A stretch of DNA of 64,000 nt. Source: Trebonia sp963822615 (GTDB lineage: Bacteria; Actinomycetota; Actinomycetes; Streptosporangiales; Streptosporangiaceae). Both the position numbers and the translations under genes were made by a program. The DNA lies in contig CAWGIM010000006.1 in the NCBI GenBank assembly GCA_963822615.1, positions 310,001 to 374,000 on the forward strand, written 5' to 3'. The notes below the pieces were generated by a model, which did no database searches, was not told where the DNA came from, and saw nothing but the letters and a program-made list of their open reading frames with translations. Shown one piece after another: positions 59,339-64,000 of this stretch. Position 1 is the stretch's first letter; every line of letters begins with the position of its first letter.

Positions 59339-61498
59339 ATGACTGCGTGGACCATCCCGAGCTACGCGGAGTGGGCGGTTCCCGGCTACACCGAGGAGCG
59401 GCTGCTCGGCCACGGGATCTCCGGCCGGGTGGTGGCGGCGGAGAACGAGGCGACCGGCCGCCGGGTAGCGATCAAGTACTTCGACGACAACCTGGCCCGC
59501 GACCCCGAGTTCATCGGCCGGTACCGGGCCGACGTCGAGCGGCTGCGGACGCTGGACGCCCACCACGTGGCGCGGGTGTTCGACTACGTGGAGCAGCCGG
59601 GCGAGGGCGCCGCGGTGGTGACCGAGCTGCTGGACGGGGTCTCGCTGCGCGAGATGATCGCCCGCAAGGGGCCGCTCAGTCCCCCGGGCGCCCTGGTGGC
59701 GTTCAAGGACATGCTGCTCGGGCTGGCCGCCGCGCACGGCCGGCGGGTACCGCACCGCGACGTCAAGCCGGACAACATGCTGGTCGACGTGAGCGGCTGG
59801 GGCACGCTGACCGACTTCGGGGTCGCCGTCAAGGCGGACAAGCAGCTCGCCGCGGCGGGCGCGCCCGCCTACCTGGCGCCCGAGCTGTGGAACGGCGCGC
59901 CCGCGCTGCCCGCCAGCGACCTGTACGCGGCCACCGCCGTGCTCTACGAGGCGGTGACCGGCAAGCCGCCGTTCACCGGGCGGCTCGGCCAGCTACGCGC
60001 GCAGCACGAGTCCGCGCCGGTGGCACTGGACCGGGTGGACGGGCCGCTGCGCGGGCTCATCAAGCGGGGCCTGGCCAAGAACCCGGCCGACCGGCCAAGC
60101 AGCGCCCGGTCGTTCCTGCAGTGGCTGGACGAGACGGCGGCGGCCGGCTACGGGCCGCACTGGGAAGACGAGGGCCGCCGCGAGCTCGCCGAGCGCGCCG
60201 CCGCGGTGCTGCCGCTGCTGGCGGGCGGTGGCGGCAGCTCGGCCACCGAGACCAGGCGCGCCCGCCGCCGGCTGCTGGCGTTCGCCGGGGCGGCCGCCGC
60301 GGCGGTCGTCGTGCTGGGCGCGGCGGGCGCGGTCGCGCTGTCCCGCATGTCCGACAACGCCCAGCTCAGCAGCGCGGCCGGGTCCGCCTTCAGCGCCCAG
60401 GTGACGGTGACGCCGCCGGTCGCGGCGTCCAAGTGCACCACCGCGACCGCCTTCGCTTACCACGGCACGGTGACCGCCACCATGCCCGGCACGGTGACCT
60501 ACCAGTGGCTGTACTCGTCGGGCAAGCCGGGCCCGGTGCAGACGCTGCGGTTCACCGCGGCCGGGGACAAGACCATCAGCGGCGGCACCGTCAAGGCCGT
60601 TAAGGCGGGCAAGGGCTGGGCCGAGCTGAAGATGCTCACCCCGGTCGCCACCACCTCGGACAAGGCCACCTACCAGCTACTCTGCGGCAGCGGCAACGGC
60701 CAGCTGTCACTGTCGGCGGCGGTGCAGCCGGCCAAGCAGACGGTGTCCTCGTGCGCGGCCACGGCGGCGCCCCACCTGACCGCCAGCGGCTCGATCACCA
60801 GCACCAAGGCGGGGACCGTGCACTACTACTGGGCGCTGGCGGGCATGCACGACTCCGCCGTGGGCACGGTGACGTTCACCGCGCCGGGCACCAAGGCGGT
60901 GCCCCCGCTCGCGTTCACCGCCCCCGCCCTGCCCGCCTCCGGTGAGGCGGTGCTGGTGGCGAGCTGGCCGGTCAACGCCGCCTCGGCGCCGGCCGCGTAC
61001 AGCGTGGCGTGCAACCACCCGGTCACCGCCACGCCGAGCACGTCCGCCACGTCCGCCACGTCCGGCGCCGCCACCGCGCCGGCCAGCGCCAAGGCCTCGG
61101 CCAGCACGTCGGCCAGCAAGAGCGCCACCGCCAGCACCTCGCCGTCGGCCAGCACGTCGACACGCACCACCGATCACCGTCCCGCGACCACCCCGGTGCA
61201 GACCCGCCGACCACCTGACCCCGCCGACGTCTCCCACCGTGACCCCACTGCGCCAACCGCCCACCCGACCCCGCCGCCACCACCGACCCCGACCACCCGA
61301 CGGCCACCGCCACCGCGACCGCGACGGCACCGGCGACACCACCCCGCCGGCCACCGCGTAACCGAGGCCAGACCACCGCGGGCCGCCGGTAGCGTTCCGC
61401 TGGGCATGGGCGGCCGCGTGCACGAGGACGCCAAGGGAGGACGACCTGAACCGGATGCTGATCAGCTTCGATATCGACGGGACCCTCAGCGCCGGTGA
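59339..61498 (+). CDS. Membrane Ser/Thr protein kinase with two outer Ig-like repeats (tail frame uncertain)
   Basis: Kinase domain residues 17-270: LGHGISGRVVAAENEATGRR, VAIKYFDDN (ATP Lys, about 44), PHRDVKPDNMLVD (catalytic loop, about 139), LTDFGVAVKADK (DFG), YLAPELW. One transmembrane helix (LLAFAGAAAAAVVVLGAAGA, about 318-337) is followed outside by two repeats, each bounded by cysteines (SKC...LLC and SSC...VAC), with a Trp/Tyr core (VTYQWLYSS; VHYYWALAG), and a Ser/Thr/Ala-rich tail. After about 61170 the frame becomes Arg/His/Pro-rich and overlaps the HAD gene; another frame reads HPTATATATATAPATPP and stops at 61392, the probable real end. ATG at 59339 with AAGGAG. Confidence 0.85.
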   Translation: MTAWTIPSYAEWAVPGYTEERLLGHGISGRVVAAENEATGRRVAIKYFDDNLARDPEFIGRYRADVERLRTLDAHHVARVFDYVEQPGEGAAVVTELLDGVSLREMIARKGPLSPPGALVAFKDMLLGLAAAHGRRVPHRDVKPDNMLVDVSGWGTLTDFGVAVKADKQLAAAGAPAYLAPELWNGAPALPASDLYAATAVLYEAVTGKPPFTGRLGQLRAQHESAPVALDRVDGPLRGLIKRGLAKNPADRPSSARSFLQWLDETAAAGYGPHWEDEGRRELAERAAAVLPLLAGGGGSSATETRRARRRLLAFAGAAAAAVVVLGAAGAVALSRMSDNAQLSSAAGSAFSAQVTVTPPVAASKCTTATAFAYHGTVTATMPGTVTYQWLYSSGKPGPVQTLRFTAAGDKTISGGTVKAVKAGKGWAELKMLTPVATTSDKATYQLLCGSGNGQLSLSAAVQPAKQTVSSCAATAAPHLTASGSITSTKAGTVHYYWALAGMHDSAVGTVTFTAPGTKAVPPLAFTAPALPASGEAVLVASWPVNAASAPAAYSVACNHPVTATPSTSATSATSGAATAPASAKASASTSASKSATASTSPSASTSTRTTDHRPATTPVQTRRPPDPADVSHRDPTAPTAHPTPPPPPTPTTRRPPPPRPRRHRRHHPAGHRVTEARPPRAAGSVPLGMGGRVHEDAKGGRPEPDADQLRYRRDPQRR

Positions 61499-61826
61499 CC
61501 CGCCCGGGCCGATTACTTTTGACATGGTGCGCACAGCCCGGGCGCGCGGGCACGTCGTCGGCAGCGCGTCCGACCGCACGCTGGCCGAGCAGCGCGCGAT
61601 CTGGGCGCCCGCCGGGATCAGCGTCGACTTCATCTGCAACAAGCACCGGCTGGCGGACGCCACCGCCCAGTTCGGCTGCACCCGGATGCTGCACATCGGC
61701 GACACCGCCACCGATGAGTACTACGCGGGGCTCGCGGGCTTTAAGTTCTGCCACGTCACCGCGCTAACGGCGGACTGGGCGGCCTTTCTCGTGCAGCAGG
61801 AACTAGGCTGGGACGCTGGCGGCTGA
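61455..61826 (+). CDS. HAD-family hydrolase-like protein
   Basis: 123 residues with HAD motif I ISFDIDGTLSAGDPPGP (Asp nucleophile and Asp acid) and motif IV HIGDTATDEYYAGLAG. Motif II is roughly SASDRTLAEQ. It is short and lacks a cap domain, closest to the small HAD proteins that take phosphate off sugars or nucleotides, or are inactive. ATG at 61455 with GGGAGG about 12 bases upstream. Followed by rpiA 13 bases downstream, likely one transcript. Confidence 0.78.
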   Translation: MLISFDIDGTLSAGDPPGPITFDMVRTARARGHVVGSASDRTLAEQRAIWAPAGISVDFICNKHRLADATAQFGCTRMLHIGDTATDEYYAGLAGFKFCHVTALTADWAAFLVQQELGWDAGG

Positions 61827-61839
61827 AAGGGCACCGGGG

Positions 61840-62490
61840 ATGAGCACTGAGCGAGAGAAGCAGGTCGCCGCGGAAGCGGCGGCGGAGCTGGTCGAGAGCG
61901 GCATGACGGTCGGCCTCGGCACCGGCTCGACCGTCGCCTACCTGCTGCCGGCCCTGGCCAAGCGGTCACTCGACATCCTCTGCGCGGCGACCTCGCCGCG
62001 CACCGAGCACGCCGCGCGCGAGCTCGGGCTGCGGATCGAGGACGTCACCAGCATCGACCGGTTCGACATCACCATCGACGGCGCCGACCAGATCGCCCCC
62101 GACGGCTGGCTGGTCAAGGGCGGCGGCGGCGCCCACACCAGGGAGAAGATCGTGGCCGGGGCGGCGGAACGGTTCGTCGTCATCGCCGACTCGTCCAAGC
62201 CGGTCTCCGCGTTGAGCGCCCCGGTACCGCTTGAGCTGCTCTCCTTCGGGCTGCGGGCCAGCTTGCGGCTGGTCAGCCCGGCGTCGCTGCGGGACGTGCC
62301 GCTCAGCCCGGACGGCGGCGTGATCGCCGACTACCACGGGCCGGTCGACGACCCGGCGGCCCTCGCCGCCCGCCTGTCAGCGGTGCCCGGGCTGGTCGGG
62401 CACGGCCTGTTCCCGCCGGAGATGGTGGCCACCGCCTTCATCGGCCGGGGCGAGTCGGCCGACCGGGTCGACTTCCCGCGCGCCCGCTGA
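61840..62490 (+). CDS. rpiA: Ribose-5-phosphate isomerase A
   Basis: Interconverts ribose-5-phosphate and ribulose-5-phosphate in the pentose phosphate pathway. 216 residues: LVESGMTVGLGTGSTVAYLL (phosphate loop), TSIDRFDITIDGADQIAPDG (catalytic Asp pair), LVKGGGGAHTREKIVAGAAE (catalytic Glu), FVVIADSSKPVSAL. The protein is slightly shorter than the E. coli enzyme but has all catalytic blocks. ATG at 61840. Probably co-transcribed with the HAD gene. Most actinobacteria rely on RpiB, so this may be a second isomerase. Confidence 0.92.
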   Translation: MSTEREKQVAAEAAAELVESGMTVGLGTGSTVAYLLPALAKRSLDILCAATSPRTEHAARELGLRIEDVTSIDRFDITIDGADQIAPDGWLVKGGGGAHTREKIVAGAAERFVVIADSSKPVSALSAPVPLELLSFGLRASLRLVSPASLRDVPLSPDGGVIADYHGPVDDPAALAARLSAVPGLVGHGLFPPEMVATAFIGRGESADRVDFPRAR

Positions 62491-62496
62491 CCCCTT

Positions 62497-62525
62497 CGAT
62501 GATCCGGAACGGGTGCGGCTGACTC
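62497..62525. repeat. Dispersed 29-bp intergenic element, copy B
   Basis: 27 of 29 bases match copy A at 2962-2990. It lies 7 bases after the rpiA stop and 16 bases from the convergent ABC gene stop, a position that suits a bidirectional terminator; the inner CCGGAACGGG can pair weakly. Confidence 0.5.
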
Positions 62526-62540
62526 CAGCCGCCGGCCAGC

Positions 62541-63347
62541 TCAGCCGCCGATGTAGGCCTGCACGACGTCAGGGCGCTGCAGCACCTCTTCCGGCTCCCC
62601 CTCGGCGATCTTCTGGCCGGAGGTGATGACCACGATCTTGTCGCAGGTGTCGGACACGAACCGGACGTCGTGGTCGACCACCACGGTGGTGACGCCCTGC
62701 TCACGGGAGTCAAGCAGCACCCGGCGGAGCTGCTCCCGGTCCTGGGTGGAGGTGCCCGAGGTCGGCTCGTCCAGCAGCAGCAGCCGGGGCTCGGCGAGCC
62801 GGGCGCGCAGCAGGTCGACCAGCTTGCGCTGGCCGTAGCCGAGCTCGCGGAGCGGGACGCCGGCGGTGGCCGCCAGGTCGAACTGGGCGAGGGCACTCAT
62901 CGCCCGCACCCGTTCGGCGCGCTCGGACTTTCGGGTGCGCGGCAACTGCAGCGCGGTGGCGATCAGCGAGGTCACCTGGAAGCGCAGCCGGCCAAGCAGC
63001 AGGTAGTCGAGGACGCTGAAGTCGTTGAACACCTCCACCGCCTGGAACGTCCGCGCGATCCCGTGCTCGGCGATCCGGTGCGCGGGCAGCGTGTCCAGCC
63101 GGGTGCCTTCCAGCCAGACCTGGCCGGCGGCCAGCGGCAGCACCCCGGAGACGCCGTTCAGCAGCGTCGTCTTGCCCGCGCCGTTGGGGCCGACGATCCC
63201 GACGACCGAGCCGTGGGCGGCGGTGAAGCTGACGTCGTCGACCGCTCGCACCCCGCCGAAGGCGATGCTGAGCGACTCGACCCGCAGGAAACCCGGGCTG
63301 CCGGTGCCGGCAGTGCCGCCGGTGCCGCCGGTGCTGGCGTCGGTCAT
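62541..63347 (-). CDS. livG: Branched-chain amino-acid-type ABC transporter ATPase (LivG-like)
   Basis: Cytoplasmic ATPase of 268 residues driving uptake. After a Gly/Thr-rich start (MTDASTGGTGGTAGTGSPG) it shows Walker A GIVGPNGAGKTTLLNGVSG, ARTFQAVEVFNDFSVLDYLL (LivG-type Q-loop), ABC signature variant LGYGQRKLVDLLRA, Walker B RLLLLDEPTSGTSTQDR and the His switch VVVDHDVRFV. The signature LGYGQ replaces LSGGQ, usual in LivG. ATG at 63347 overlaps the stop of the upstream livF-like gene by 4 bases. Substrate cannot be named; HAAT-family relatives carry amino acids, urea or aromatic acids. Confidence 0.9.
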   Translation of the reverse strand: MTDASTGGTGGTAGTGSPGFLRVESLSIAFGGVRAVDDVSFTAAHGSVVGIVGPNGAGKTTLLNGVSGVLPLAAGQVWLEGTRLDTLPAHRIAEHGIARTFQAVEVFNDFSVLDYLLLGRLRFQVTSLIATALQLPRTRKSERAERVRAMSALAQFDLAATAGVPLRELGYGQRKLVDLLRARLAEPRLLLLDEPTSGTSTQDREQLRRVLLDSREQGVTTVVVDHDVRFVSDTCDKIVVITSGQKIAEGEPEEVLQRPDVVQAYIGG

Positions 63348-64000
63348 GAGACTGCTGCTCCCAGGAAGCGGCGGCCGAGTTCCTCGGCCGAGGTGTCCGC
63401 GGCCGGCCCTTCCCAGACCGGCAGGCCGTGGTCGAGCACGTACACGTAGTCGGCGACCTGCAGGGCGTTGACGATGTCCTGCTCGACCAGCACCAGGCCG
63501 GCCCCGGTGGACTCGACCAGGTCGCGCAGCTGGGGCATCAGGGTGCGGATGACGACCGGCGCCAGGCCGAGCGACATCTCGTCCACCAGCATCAGCGACG
63601 GCTTGTGCCGGTAGGCCAGCTCGAGGGCGAGCATCTGCCGCTCGCCGCCGCTGAGCAGGCCGGCCCGGCGGCCGCGGAGGTTTTCCAGGGCCGGGAACTG
63701 GGTGGGGGTGTCGGCCCCCGCGCGCCACACCAGCCGCAGGTGCTCCTGCACGGTCAGCTCGGAGAACACCTTGTCCCGCTCGGCGACCAGCACCACCCCG
63801 GCCTTGAACGACTTGGCCGGCGGGCGGCCGGCCAGCTCCTGCCCGCGGACCTGGACCGAGCCCGCCACCTTCACGTGCTCGCTGCGCAGGAAGCCGGCGA
63901 TGGACCGCAGCGTGCTGGTCTTCCCGGCCCCGTTACGGCCGACCACCGCGACGATCTGGCCCGGCTCGACGGTGAGCCCGGCCCCCTCCACCCCGACCGC
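63344..64000 (-). CDS. livF: Branched-chain amino-acid-type ABC transporter ATPase (LivF-like, 5' end outside window)
   Basis: Second ATPase of the same transporter, cut by the right edge. Walker A VAVVGRNGAGKTSTLRSIAG, LVWRAGADTPTQFPALENLR, ABC signature LLSGGERQMLALELAYR, Walker B SLMLVDEMSLGLAPVVI and VLVEQDIVNALQVADYVYVL, ending LGRRFLGAAVS. The LSGGERQ and MSLGLAP forms are typical of LivF. The frame is still open at base 64000. Its stop overlaps the livG-like start (ATGA). The permeases and binding protein should lie beyond the window. Confidence 0.9.
   Translation of the reverse strand, partial: AVGVEGAGLTVEPGQIVAVVGRNGAGKTSTLRSIAGFLRSEHVKVAGSVQVRGQELAGRPPAKSFKAGVVLVAERDKVFSELTVQEHLRLVWRAGADTPTQFPALENLRGRRAGLLSGGERQMLALELAYRHKPSLMLVDEMSLGLAPVVIRTLMPQLRDLVESTGAGLVLVEQDIVNALQVADYVYVLDHGLPVWEGPAADTSAEELGRRFLGAAVS

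Overview
The window comes from a high-GC actinomycete chromosome. GC is very high throughout, GTG starts and 4-base stop/start overlaps are common, and the gene content is typical of the group: DUF222/HNH protein, MmyB-type XRE regulators, ROK sugar regulation, an FHA protein, an Ig-tailed Ser/Thr kinase. Two genes belong to families that use the redox cofactor mycofactocin (an NDMA-dependent alcohol dehydrogenase and a mycofactocin-type SDR). I cannot name the genus. No tRNA, rRNA or CRISPR array was seen.

Layout. 1-5.4 kb: hrpA helicase (runs off the left edge) and a GH3 beta-glucosidase, both minus, separated by a GC-rich minisatellite. 5.4-9.1 kb: a 1.15 kb gene-free stretch with dyads and a perfect 15-bp hairpin, a GntR regulator, and an MFS exporter split by a frameshift. 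9.3-11.5 kb: an M-box (ykoK) Mg2+ riboswitch leader in front of an Nramp-like transporter that lacks the usual metal-site motifs. 11.5-17 kb: GNAT, a CaiB-type CoA-transferase/racemase with a frameshifted tail, a large LuxR-type ATPase regulator, and an extradiol-dioxygenase-like protein. 17.3-26 kb: a COG4705 membrane protein, glgX, PRC-barrel and small membrane proteins, an XRE/aldo-keto reductase pair, a quinone oxidoreductase, DUF3237 and VOC proteins. 26-31 kb: an OhrR-like MarR regulator, then alcohol and aldehyde dehydrogenases divergent from an AraC-type activator, probably an alcohol/aldehyde oxidation unit. 31-41.7 kb: a GH16-like lipoprotein, a cytidylate-kinase-like protein, FHA, GNAT, DUF222 and HNH frames split by one UGA, an SDR/XRE pair, exonuclease III, an SDR, a nitroreductase and a cupin.

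41.7-47.8 kb is one minus-strand amino-sugar operon: solute-binding lipoprotein, two permeases, ROK regulator, ROK kinase and nagB, with 4-base overlaps between four of the genes. It carries no ATPase and no nagA. Directly upstream, 47.9-54.95 kb, lies a roughly 7.0 kb Tn7-like transposon: tnsA, tnsB, tnsC and a broken tniQ, with two cargo genes (an SDR and a P-loop kinase). Its outer ends carry matching inverted 19-bp sites inside a 15-bp direct repeat. More copies of the 19-bp site sit just before tnsA, and a related but different repeat lies in the cargo. This is the most notable feature of the window.

55-64 kb: NUDIX hydrolase, a decayed gene of unknown function, a Fpg/MutM-like glycosylase without a complete zinc finger, a TetR regulator with a clear dyad facing a mycofactocin-type SDR, a Ser/Thr kinase with two cysteine-bounded outer domains, a HAD hydrolase, rpiA, and the two ATPases of a branched-chain-amino-acid-type ABC transporter (the last gene is cut by the right edge).

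Several genes (MFS, CaiB-like, tnsB, tniQ, the gene at 55.7 kb, the kinase tail) are interrupted by single-base frame changes, mostly in C/G runs. Some of these may be sequence errors rather than real lesions.
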